Source of the DNA: an uncultured Bacteroidia bacterium
GTDB lineage: Bacteria > Bacteroidota > Bacteroidia > Bacteroidales > Prolixibacteraceae
Length of the DNA stretch: 35,443 nt
Assembly (NCBI GenBank): GCA_903834845.1
Contig: CAILKW010000394.1
Coordinates: forward strand, 1-35,443
Direction of reading: 5' to 3'
The notes beneath the pieces were generated by a model, which was not told where the DNA came from, searched no databases, and saw only the letters and a list, made by a program, of their open reading frames with translations. This document shows, piece by piece, positions 17,567 through 25,276 of the stretch (positions are counted from its first letter, which is position 1; each line of letters starts with the position of its first letter). A program made the position numbers and the translations under genes.

Positions 17567-18688
17567 ATGAAAGCAAAAATATCAGTAATTCTCTTAATGT
17601 TAATATGTTCACTTCTTATTAAGGCACAAAGATCATATTCATCTGATAAGAAGAAAAACACCGGTACAGGTGAAGTTACCATCGAAAAGATAGACCAAGC
17701 CACATTGGATACCTGGTCGGCTCCTTACCGTGGATGGCATTACTATTCCGATCCTGTCATCCCGTCAGATCTTAAAATACCGGGGTATGAGAAGTTTCAC
17801 AACTTCGATGTACCGACTGTTTATCAAATTCCCGGTCAAAAAGGAAAATGGTTTATGAGTTTCATAGGATTCAACGGGCAGGGTTATAACAGTTTCGTTG
17901 TCGAGAGTACAAATCTTTTGAACTGGAGCAACCCTCAATTGGCAATGGGTTTTGGCAAAGAGGGTCAATTCGACTTCGGAGGCTGTGTGATTGGTGCCTA
18001 TCTTTATGAATCTTATAACATTAAAGCTCCCCGACTTTTAAAGAAAATAGATGGTAAGTACATTACGCTTTATGGTTGTTATCCCAAACAGGGTGGGTAC
18101 GAAATGCGTCCCGGTTATGAAGGCGTTGCTTGCGGAAACGATGGCATGGCGTGGAAGAGTATGAAGAATACTCCTATCCTTGCCGTTCAGGATCCTGATT
18201 GCGGAGTATGGGAAAAAGATTGTATATACCAACCCTGGCTGGTTGAATACAAAGGTAAATTCTACGATTTTTATAATGCAGCAAATGGAGGAAAGGAACA
18301 AACCGGTTTGGCTCTCTCGGGTGACTTACTGAACTGGAAACGATATTCTGGAAATCCGGTCATACCCATTCGTCCGGGTGGATATGACGAAGATTTTGCT
18401 TCCGACCCAAAGGTTTTCCGCGATGGCGACCATTGGACAATGTTCTATTTCGGAGTCGGGAAAGGAGGTGCTCACATTATGGTGGCCTTTTCGCGTGATC
18501 TGGAGCACTGGACTTCACATCCCGAACCACTTTACAAAGCCGGAGGACATCCAGGCGGACTCGACAAGACTTATGCACACAAAATCTCGCTGGTTTATCG
18601 GAAGTCGAACGACACCTTCTATTTGTACTACTGCGCTGTAGGAAACAAGGGGCGGTGCATTGGTCTGTTAACCAGTCGTGAATTGTAA
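17567..18688 (+). CDS. Secreted five-bladed beta-propeller glycosidase-like protein (GH43/GH32/GH117 type)
   Basis: This 373-residue protein, started at ATG 17567 where the signal peptide MKAKISVILLMLICSLLIKAQ begins (an in-frame ATG 36 bp upstream adds a polar leader). Repeats typical of furanosidase-like propellers are visible: PTVYQIPGQKGKWFMSFIGF, STNLLNWS, KIDGKYITLYG, YQPWLVEYKGKFYDFYNAA, SGDLLNWKRYSGNPVI, DPKVFRDGDHWTMFYFGV and SRDLEHWTSHPEPL. The recurring DLxxW strand-turn and acidic residues at blade starts match the clan. I cannot assign a family number or substrate. It follows the palindromic element, so it may begin a second transcription unit. Confidence 0.8.
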   Translation: MKAKISVILLMLICSLLIKAQRSYSSDKKKNTGTGEVTIEKIDQATLDTWSAPYRGWHYYSDPVIPSDLKIPGYEKFHNFDVPTVYQIPGQKGKWFMSFIGFNGQGYNSFVVESTNLLNWSNPQLAMGFGKEGQFDFGGCVIGAYLYESYNIKAPRLLKKIDGKYITLYGCYPKQGGYEMRPGYEGVACGNDGMAWKSMKNTPILAVQDPDCGVWEKDCIYQPWLVEYKGKFYDFYNAANGGKEQTGLALSGDLLNWKRYSGNPVIPIRPGGYDEDFASDPKVFRDGDHWTMFYFGVGKGGAHIMVAFSRDLEHWTSHPEPLYKAGGHPGGLDKTYAHKISLVYRKSNDTFYLYYCAVGNKGRCIGLLTSREL

Positions 18689-18737
18689 TAATATTGAGAC
18701 GATTACGAATGTCAAAATGAATAATTATTTGAATTGT

Positions 18738-19862
18738 ATGAAAACTTATAAACAGACTATCAAGCGGATACAATTGTTAGTTACGGCAAACCTGTTGTTT
18801 TTCGTTTGTGCAGTAAACGCTCAGATTGTTAATGCAGAACCCCAATTACGTTGGGTGGACGTTAAGGAACTTTGTATAGAGGGGAAAGGATGGACAGACA
18901 CCAAACATTTCTATGATCGGTTTCCGGCAAAAGCTGAAGGATTAATCCGTAAATCTGTTTGGGATTTAAGTGAAAATTCCGCCGGGATTTGTGTTCGTTT
19001 TAAGACTGATGCCACATCTATCTCAGCACGATGGACTTTACGAAACCGCAAAATAGCTTTGACCAACATGGCTGCCAGTGGTGTGAGCGGTCTCGATCTT
19101 TATGTGCGGTTTAATGGAGAATGGCGTTGGCTTGGTGCTGCAAGACCTGATTCTGTTACCAACGAAAAAAAGCTGACCGCAGGAATGTCGCAGGAGGTTC
19201 GTGAGTGCCTTCTTTATCTTCCGCTTTACAATGGAATTGAGAACCTTGAAATTGGGATACCTTTAGAAGCAAAATGTGAACTTCCGCCACTTCGCCCCAT
19301 TAATATGAAACCAGTCGTGTTTTACGGCACATCAATTGTGCAGGGCGGCTGTGCTTCAAGGCCGGGAATGGCTTACCCTGCAATACTTTGCCGCCGTCTC
19401 GATTGTACTATGATTAACCTTGGTTTTTCAGGTAACGCAATATGTGAACCTGAGATAGCAACTCTTTTGGCAGAACTTGACCCTGCGGTTTATATGCTCG
19501 ACCCGTTACCAAACATGAACTCTGAAACGGTGAAGTCGCGAATGCCGGAATTTATTGAGAAACTCCGGACAGTACATCCAAAAACACCTATAATATTGGT
19601 TGAAAACACCGAAATGGGTGATGCCCCCGTTAATCCTTCGCGGCGTGAAGGCTATTCGGCTTCAAATGCAATTTTACGAAAGATCTTTGAAGAACGCGTC
19701 AAGGCTGGTGACAGGAATCTGTTTTATATCAGGGGTGACAAGTTGCTTGGTACTGACGGGCAAGGAACTGTTGATCGTGTTCACCCCTCAGATCTTGGCT
19801 TTATGCGTATGGCAGATGTTATGGAACCGGTTTTGAAACGCGCTTTACGTGCAGGGAGGTGA
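18738..19862 (+). CDS. GxDLY/Lipase_GDSL_3-type SGNH esterase
   Basis: This 374-residue protein has a signal peptide (QLLVTANLLFFVCAVNAQ) starting from ATG 18738; ATG 18717 is an in-frame alternative. The N-terminal half is a beta-sandwich with SGLDLYVRF, the GxDLY signature. The C-terminal half is the SGNH hydrolase: VFYGTSIVQGG with Ser199, LGFSGNA, and VDRVHPSDLGF with Asp346 and His349. Such two-domain esterases deacylate polysaccharides. It is 49 bp after the propeller gene and ends the plus-strand glycan cluster. A methyl- or acetyl-ester substrate is likely but not shown. Confidence 0.88.
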   Translation: MKTYKQTIKRIQLLVTANLLFFVCAVNAQIVNAEPQLRWVDVKELCIEGKGWTDTKHFYDRFPAKAEGLIRKSVWDLSENSAGICVRFKTDATSISARWTLRNRKIALTNMAASGVSGLDLYVRFNGEWRWLGAARPDSVTNEKKLTAGMSQEVRECLLYLPLYNGIENLEIGIPLEAKCELPPLRPINMKPVVFYGTSIVQGGCASRPGMAYPAILCRRLDCTMINLGFSGNAICEPEIATLLAELDPAVYMLDPLPNMNSETVKSRMPEFIEKLRTVHPKTPIILVENTEMGDAPVNPSRREGYSASNAILRKIFEERVKAGDRNLFYIRGDKLLGTDGQGTVDRVHPSDLGFMRMADVMEPVLKRALRAGR

Positions 19863-19945
19863 AGGCTGCAAAATGAAATATTGAGATTCATAAGTAATTG
19901 AAAGTTTGTTTGCTGTGGCAATAGGCTTAATAATCCTTTTGTTAA

Positions 19946-20053
19946 TTAAAACGCATATACATAATCCTTGTACTGACTGGCATTCTTGCTGCCTCTCAGC
20001 TCGTCGCAACTTGTCCAGAGTGAGCTGTATAATTTAGATTTTTTTATTGCCAT
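19946..20053 (-). pseudogene. hsdM: N-terminal relic of hsdM (type I restriction methyltransferase)
   Basis: A 35-codon minus-strand frame from ATG at 20053 reads MAIKKSKLYSSLWTSCDELR followed by GSKNASQYKDYVYAF and a stop. This is the very N-terminus of HsdM proteins, where relatives continue into a hydrophobic LLFxKYVSDKY segment. The rest of the methyltransferase and the hsdS and hsdR genes are absent on this side. It is a footprint of a lost type I restriction-modification locus next to the duplicated nuclease genes. Confidence 0.8.
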
Positions 20054-20191
20054 AATATCTTTGAATCGGATTTTAATTATCTCACAAATATAACATAAAT
20101 ACGATTGCCACTAACGAAAAAGTATTTGCTCTATTTGTTTTGTTTTGATTATTGAAAGCAATTTATTGCACCTGCTTCGCAATATCTTTCA

Positions 20192-20199
20192 TATCTTTG
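20192..20199 (+). promoter_or_regulatory. Promoter -7 box for the first AAA/PD-(D/E)XK gene
   Basis: TATCTTTG fits the Bacteroidota TAnnTTTG box. An upstream TTG lies 23 bp away, slightly more than the usual 19-21. The whole stretch from GCTTCGCAATATC to the start codon is conserved in front of the second copy, so it was duplicated with the gene. Confidence 0.6.
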
Positions 20200-20220
20200 C
20201 ATGATAATAATTCAAAGGAG

Positions 20221-21954
20221 ATGAAAAAGATACCTTACGGGATAAGTAGTTTTGATAAAATAAAATCTGAAAATTACTATTTTGTTGATAAAACAAAGTA
20301 CATCGAAGTAATTGAGGAAATTGGTTCACCCTATTTGTTTTTCCTACGTCCGCGCCGTTTCGGTAAAAGCCTGTTTATCTCCATGCTCGAACATTATTAT
20401 GACATAAACGGTGCAGATCAATTTGAAAAATTATTTGGAGATACTTACATTGGACAAAATCCAACACCGAAAAGAAATTCATATCCTGTATTACGATTTA
20501 ATTTTTCGATGGTTAAAACACAAGGAACTGTCGAACAGCTTAAATTTGGGTTTTGTCTGAATATCTGGGCTGAGATGGATGCTTTTATCTCAAAGTACAA
20601 AAACAGGTACAATTTTGACGAAGAAATTTCGAAAAAAATTGAAAGTAAGTTAGATCCGGGAGATATGTTGCTTGTTTTTCACAACGAAATGAAAAAAAAG
20701 CATGTTTCGTTTTACATGATCATAGATGAATACGATAATTTTGCAAATAATGTTTTGATAGAGCATAACGAAGAAGTTTATCGGAGAATTACCCATTCTG
20801 GTGGATTTTTACGCAATTTCTTCACTCTTATTAAGGGCTTGACCGACAACAGGGAAATAGACCGGCTCTTTATTTCCGGAGTATCTCCTTTAGTTATGGC
20901 AGATGTGACCAGCGGATTTAACATTGGAGATAATATTTCGCTTTGGCCTGATTTTGCCGCAATGGTAGGCTTTAACAGGAAAGAACTTAAGGGACTTATT
21001 GAGTATTATATTCCGGGACAACACGAAACACTTTTACCTATTTTATCAGAATGGTACGACAATTACTGTTTCGACGAAAACCTAATTGAAACTAATATTT
21101 TCAATTCAACTTCAATTTTGTATTTTATTAAGGAAAATCTTGCTTTAAAGCGAATTCCATCAAATTTGATTGATGAGAATTTGCGAACTGATTATGGCAA
21201 ACTTCGTTTCCTGATCATACAGGATAAGAAACTTAATGGTAATTTTAACATTCTTAGTGAAATAGCTGAAACACAACAAACAGTAAGTACGTTGGTACGA
21301 AGTTTTTCATTAGATGAACTTATCTCGGATAATAAATTCAAATCACTGTTGTTTTATCTCGGATTTTTAACAATTGAAAGTATTGATTTTGCTGGAAATA
21401 TTACCTTTAAAATACCGAATAAGCTAATAAATACCTTATTATGGGATTATATCCGTAAAGCCATCAGCGAATTTTATTCATTAGATATAAAGATTGATTT
21501 TCTTAATAAAGGTTTTTCACTTATGGCATTGGAAGGTATTTGGAGACCCTTATTCCAACATATTTTAGACAAATTCTATGAAGCCGTTTCAATTCGGGAT
21601 TTTACTTTCCATGAAGAAGGTCTGAAAACTTTCCTCTTGGCATGGCTTAATCTCACAAATCTTTACGATGTAATTAGCGAAAAAGAAAAAAACAAAGGTT
21701 ATGCCGATATTTGCCTTGAACCCGACCGAAGATTTACTGCCTATGTGAAATACGATTATATTATTGAGCTGAAATACATCAAAGCCGAAGAAATTGAAAC
21801 TCCGGCAAAGGAAGAAGTTGCTGTAAATCTTGCTGTGAAAACGGCCACCGCTCAACTGATGCAATATGCCGCGAACAACAAATTCAAAACCACCAAAATT
21901 ATCATCGTTGCTTCTGCAAAGAAATTGCTGTTTATGGATTGTTTGCCGGAATAG
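20221..21954 (+). CDS. AAA-ATPase-like/PD-(D/E)XK nuclease protein, copy 1
   Basis: This 577-residue protein combines an AAA_ATPase-like domain (PF09820 type) with a C-terminal PD-(D/E)XK nuclease (PF08011/DUF1703 type). MKKIPYGISSFDKIKSENYY is the family start, with Walker A-like RPRRFGKS (Lys49), MIIDEYDNF (Asp169, Glu170) as Walker B, and YDYIIELKYI (Asp512, Glu516, Lys518) as the nuclease centre. ATG 20221 is chosen over an upstream in-frame start because the homology and a GGAG ribosome site begin there. The cellular role of the family is unclear; defence or mobile-element functions have been suggested. It is one half of a tandem duplication with a 2,008-bp offset. Confidence 0.92.
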   Translation: MKKIPYGISSFDKIKSENYYFVDKTKYIEVIEEIGSPYLFFLRPRRFGKSLFISMLEHYYDINGADQFEKLFGDTYIGQNPTPKRNSYPVLRFNFSMVKTQGTVEQLKFGFCLNIWAEMDAFISKYKNRYNFDEEISKKIESKLDPGDMLLVFHNEMKKKHVSFYMIIDEYDNFANNVLIEHNEEVYRRITHSGGFLRNFFTLIKGLTDNREIDRLFISGVSPLVMADVTSGFNIGDNISLWPDFAAMVGFNRKELKGLIEYYIPGQHETLLPILSEWYDNYCFDENLIETNIFNSTSILYFIKENLALKRIPSNLIDENLRTDYGKLRFLIIQDKKLNGNFNILSEIAETQQTVSTLVRSFSLDELISDNKFKSLLFYLGFLTIESIDFAGNITFKIPNKLINTLLWDYIRKAISEFYSLDIKIDFLNKGFSLMALEGIWRPLFQHILDKFYEAVSIRDFTFHEEGLKTFLLAWLNLTNLYDVISEKEKNKGYADICLEPDRRFTAYVKYDYIIELKYIKAEEIETPAKEEVAVNLAVKTATAQLMQYAANNKFKTTKIIIVASAKKLLFMDCLPE

Positions 21955-22199
21955 AATATATCATGTAACTATGGTGTTACCAACTTTATGGAGATTATTC
22001 CCGATTTGGGCTTTCTGATTTTATTTAATAAAGTATTTAAATTCAATACATTAAACCACGTGGCAGATTTCCTTTATTTTTGTAAACCGTTGTTTTAATT
22101 ATCGCTAAAATCAAATTGGTTTTTACAGCTTTTATTCAACTACCCAACTTTTGATCATTGAGAGCATTTTTTTTTGTACCTGCTTCGCAATATCTTTCA

Positions 22200-22207
22200 T
22201 ATCTTTG
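22200..22207 (+). promoter_or_regulatory. Promoter -7 box for the second AAA/PD-(D/E)XK gene
   Basis: TATCTTTG at the same distance from the start codon as in copy 1, with TTTG 23 bp upstream. The surrounding ~50 bp are nearly identical to the copy 1 leader, while sequence further upstream differs, which marks the left edge of the duplication. Confidence 0.6.
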
Positions 22208-22228
22208 CATGAGAATAATTAAAAGGAA

Positions 22229-23962
22229 ATGAAAAAGATACCTTATGGCATAAGTAGTTTTGATAAAATAAAATCTGAAAATTACTATTTTGTTGATAAA
22301 ACAAAATATATCAAGCTTATTGAGGAAATGGGTTCACCTTATTTGTTTTTCCTCCGTCCACGCCGTTTCGGTAAAAGCCTGTTTATCTCTATGCTCGAAC
22401 ATTATTATGATATAAATGGTGCAGATCAATTTGAACGATTATTTGGAGATACTTACATTGGTCAAAATCCAACTCCGTTAAGAAATTCATATCCTGTGTT
22501 GCGATTCAATTTTTCGATGGTTAAGACACAAGGAACTGTCGAACAACTTAAATTTGGCTTTTGCCTGAATATCTGGTCAGAGATGGATGCTTTTATCTCA
22601 AAGTACAAAAACAGGTACAATTTGGACGAAGAAATCTCAAAAAAAATAGAAAGTAAGTTAGATCCGGGTGATATGATGCTTGTTTTTCACAACGAAATGA
22701 AAAAAAAACATGTTTCGTTTTACATGATCATAGATGAATACGATAATTTTGCCAATAATGTTTTGATAGAGCATAACGAAGAAGTTTATCGGAGCATTAC
22801 TCATGCAGGAGGATTTTTACGAAATTTTTTCACTCTTATAAAGGGCTTAACCGATGACAGAGAAATAGATCGTCTCTTTATTTCAGGTGTTTCTCCGTTA
22901 GTGATGGCTGATGTGACCAGTGGTTTTAATATTGGATATAATATTTCGCTGTGGCCTGATTTTGCTTCTATGGCTGGCTTCAACAGGGAAGAACTCAAAG
23001 AACTTATTGAGTATTATATTCCGGGACAATACGAAACGCTTTTCCCTTTACTATCAGAGTGGTACGACAATTACTGTTTCGACAATAAACTGAAAACCAA
23101 AAATATTTTTAATTCGATTTCAATTTTGTATTTTCTTCAGGAATATTTGCAAGGCAATGAAGTTCCGATTGAATTGATTGATGAGAATTTACGAACTGAT
23201 TATGGTAAGCTTCGTTTTCTGATTTTGGAAGAAAGGAAATTAAACGGGAATTTCTCAATTCTCAGTGAATTAGTTCAAATGAAAGAAACTACGGGTAGTT
23301 TAGTCCGTAGTTTTGCTGTGAGCGAATTAATAAATGCAGAGAAATTCCGTTCACTTTTGTTTTACTTAGGTTTTACCACATTGAAAGAGATTTCACTCGC
23401 CGGAAGATATACCTTTACTATTCCTAATAAGTTAATAAACACCTTATTGTGGGAATTTATTCAAAAATCACTGAACGAAGTTTATAACCTTAAAATTGAC
23501 AAAGATTTTTTGGAACAGATTTTTACAGATATGGCATTGGAAGGCAAATGGAAACCTGCCCTACAATACATTATAGATAAATTCTATGAAGCCGTTTCAA
23601 TTCGTGATTTTACTTTCCATGAAGAAGGCCTGAAAACTTTCCTCTTAGCATGGCTTAATCTGACAAATCTTTACGATGTAATCAGCGAAAAAGAAAAAAA
23701 CAAGGGATACGCTGATATTTGCCTTGAACCCGACCGAAGATTTACTGCCTATGTGAAATACGATTATATTATTGAGCTGAAATACATCAAAGCAGAGGAA
23801 ATTGAATCACAAGCAAAGGAGGAAGTTGTTGTAAATCTTGCTGTGAAAACGGCCACCGCTCAACTGATGCAATATGCCGCGAACAACAAATTCAAAACCA
23901 CCAAAATTATCATCGTTGCTTCTGCAAAGAAATTGCTGTTTATGGATTGTTTGCCGGAATAG
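22229..23962 (+). CDS. AAA-ATPase-like/PD-(D/E)XK nuclease protein, copy 2
   Basis: This is also 577 residues with the same domain order as copy 1: RPRRFGKS, MIIDEYDNF and YDYIIELKYI are all conserved, so it looks active. Residues 1 to about 280 and the last ~125 residues are almost identical to copy 1. The middle (about 285-450) differs strongly, for example FDNKLKTKNIF against FDENLIETNIF, and FTTLKEISLAGRYTF against FLTIESIDFAGNITF. The middle covers the linker and substrate-facing region between ATPase and nuclease, so the copies may recognise different partners. An attC-like structured segment follows its stop codon. Confidence 0.92.
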   Translation: MKKIPYGISSFDKIKSENYYFVDKTKYIKLIEEMGSPYLFFLRPRRFGKSLFISMLEHYYDINGADQFERLFGDTYIGQNPTPLRNSYPVLRFNFSMVKTQGTVEQLKFGFCLNIWSEMDAFISKYKNRYNLDEEISKKIESKLDPGDMMLVFHNEMKKKHVSFYMIIDEYDNFANNVLIEHNEEVYRSITHAGGFLRNFFTLIKGLTDDREIDRLFISGVSPLVMADVTSGFNIGYNISLWPDFASMAGFNREELKELIEYYIPGQYETLFPLLSEWYDNYCFDNKLKTKNIFNSISILYFLQEYLQGNEVPIELIDENLRTDYGKLRFLILEERKLNGNFSILSELVQMKETTGSLVRSFAVSELINAEKFRSLLFYLGFTTLKEISLAGRYTFTIPNKLINTLLWEFIQKSLNEVYNLKIDKDFLEQIFTDMALEGKWKPALQYIIDKFYEAVSIRDFTFHEEGLKTFLLAWLNLTNLYDVISEKEKNKGYADICLEPDRRFTAYVKYDYIIELKYIKAEEIESQAKEEVVVNLAVKTATAQLMQYAANNKFKTTKIIIVASAKKLLFMDCLPE

Positions 23963-23969
23963 AAAACAT

Positions 23970-24110
23970 CTAATAACCTTCTTGCGCTTGGCGAAGAAGC
24001 GGATTTCGACACACTAAACTTTCTGCCAATGCTGAACTTGATACGAAGCGCAAAGCTTTATCTAAGCACTGAACCCGCTTTCTTGCCAAACGCCAGTTAG
24101 CGGTTCGTTG
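23970..24110. repeat. Structured segment with long-range inverted arms, attC-like
   Basis: TGGCGAAGAAGCGG (23989-24002) pairs with CCGCTTTCTTGCCA (24075-24088) almost perfectly across about 70 bp, and the outer part contains CGCCAGTTAGCG. The segment overlaps the 3' end of the XRE gene. Size and shape are those of an integron recombination site, but the core triplets do not fit RYYYAAC/GTTRRRY exactly. The GCCAGTTAGCGG type of sequence recurs, in my memory, between accessory genes of environmental Bacteroidota. Confidence 0.5.
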
Positions 24111-24324
24111 TTTTTTTAGCATTTTCTTGGTATTCCAAAATGTCACCAGGCTGACAGTCTAATGCCTTACAAATGGCTTCGAGAGTGGTAAACCTGATTG
24201 CTTTTGCTTTTCCGGTTTTTAGAATAGAAAGATTAGACAAAGTTAAACAAACTTTTTCTGATAGCTCATTAAGTGACATCTTTCTCTTTGCCATCATTAC
24301 ATCTAAGTTTACAATGATTGGCAT
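24097..24324 (-). CDS. XRE-family helix-turn-helix regulator
   Basis: This 75-residue protein is essentially one helix-turn-helix domain: MPIIVNLDVMMAKRKMSLNE, LSEKVCLTLSNLSILKTGKA, FTTLEAICKALDCQPGDILEY. It belongs to the short Cro/C1-like type that regularly accompanies DUF2975 membrane proteins. It begins 3 bp after the DUF2975 stop codon, so the two share a transcript. It probably regulates its own operon. Its tail overlaps the structured segment downstream. Confidence 0.9.
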   Translation of the reverse strand: MPIIVNLDVMMAKRKMSLNELSEKVCLTLSNLSILKTGKAKAIRFTTLEAICKALDCQPGDILEYQENAKKTTNR

Positions 24325-24327
24325 AGC

Positions 24328-24864
24328 TTAAACAGTTAAATCGTTTTCGTTTTGGATCTCAACTCCTCTTGAAAAAATAGTCGCAATGACATAGATTACG
24401 GCTGCCATTAAAATATATGCTTGACTGTCCGCCCAAAACTGGTTTAGGGTGTCGATTTCAAATCCATAATGCGGTAAATTTTTGGTAGTTTGTTGAGCCA
24501 TGTAACTGATGAGTCCTATGGAAAGAGTGTAGTAACTGATTTTTGTTATCTTATCGGCAACATAGGTGCTAAAAGGTTTCAACAAATCGAGCTTGGTTAA
24601 AAGCTTGATGACAACGTAGAATAAACATGCCTTCAGGATCGAGATGACCAGGATAAAACCATACACACCGAAAAACACCCATTTATTAAGATGATACATT
24701 TGACTCAAGTCCAACTTTTGATATAAGTTTTGGACAAATTCTGGTTTAAAGAGACTGAAAATAAAATTGACTATCAAAGCTCCGGCTTCAATGCACAAGC
24801 CAACGAAGATGACCCAAGCAACAATATGCAGGCCATTAAATACGAAGTTGTTTCTTTTTGACAT
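24328..24864 (-). CDS. DUF2975 membrane protein
   Basis: This 178-residue protein has four predicted membrane segments (IVAWVIFVGLCIEAGALIVNF, WVFFGVYGFILVISILKACLF, ISYYTLSIGLISYMA and YILMAAVIYVIATIFSRG) and the family's LLTKLDLLKPFS segment before the third. It ends RGVEIQNENDLTV; the GxxIQxENDLTV tail is characteristic of DUF2975. The function is unknown. The constant pairing with a small XRE regulator suggests a membrane sensor or a regulator-controlled membrane protein. Confidence 0.9.
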   Translation of the reverse strand: MSKRNNFVFNGLHIVAWVIFVGLCIEAGALIVNFIFSLFKPEFVQNLYQKLDLSQMYHLNKWVFFGVYGFILVISILKACLFYVVIKLLTKLDLLKPFSTYVADKITKISYYTLSIGLISYMAQQTTKNLPHYGFEIDTLNQFWADSQAYILMAAVIYVIATIFSRGVEIQNENDLTV

Positions 24865-24890
24865 AGTTGTTAAAAATTAAAATTATTTTG

Positions 24891-24920
24891 CAAAGATAAC
24901 AAATAATTATCGAATAGCAA
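24891..24920 (-). promoter_or_regulatory. Promoter of the DUF2975-XRE operon
   Basis: On the minus strand TTG (24918-24920), a 19-bp spacer and TATCTTTG (24891-24898) match the Bacteroidota TTTG-N19-21-TAnnTTTG promoter. It lies 26 bp upstream of the start codon at 24864. Confidence 0.7.
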
Positions 24921-25216
24921 TAATAATACATTTATATTCAAAAAAAATAAATCTGAAAATACAACAGCGCTGACTGGATTTTTTTCAATGATTTGAATTC
25001 GTTAATTTCATGTGTTTACAATTTATTTTTTTAATTGCCACATAGCCTGCCCCGATCCTTGGGGGGAACTTGCCATGATAATTATCCTGCTGTGTGAGAA
25101 TTACTGCTCATGGCGCGTTTCACATTATCAAAATTTTTCATTTACTGAAATAATAGGAAGGTAAACTGTTATTTGAATATCCAAATTACTGAAAGGTTTT
25201 TTATACAACAATTTAC
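24921..25216. other. Intergenic stretch between convergent/divergent units
   Basis: About 300 bp with no open frame of note. It holds a GC-rich patch (CCCCGATCCTTGGGG, near 25052-25066) that can form a small hairpin. No other structure was seen. Confidence 0.4.
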
Positions 25217-25257
25217 AAAAAAAGCGCAACTCATTTGTTTGAGATTGCGCCTTTTTT
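25217..25257 (-). terminator. Rho-independent terminator of the TonB-dependent receptor gene
   Basis: GCGCAA-CTCA and TGAG-ATTGCGC form a stem around a short loop, flanked by A and T runs on both sides, so it could act in both directions. It begins 20 bp after the receptor stop codon. Confidence 0.8.
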
Positions 25258-25276
25258 ATTTTTGCATTACAGCTGC

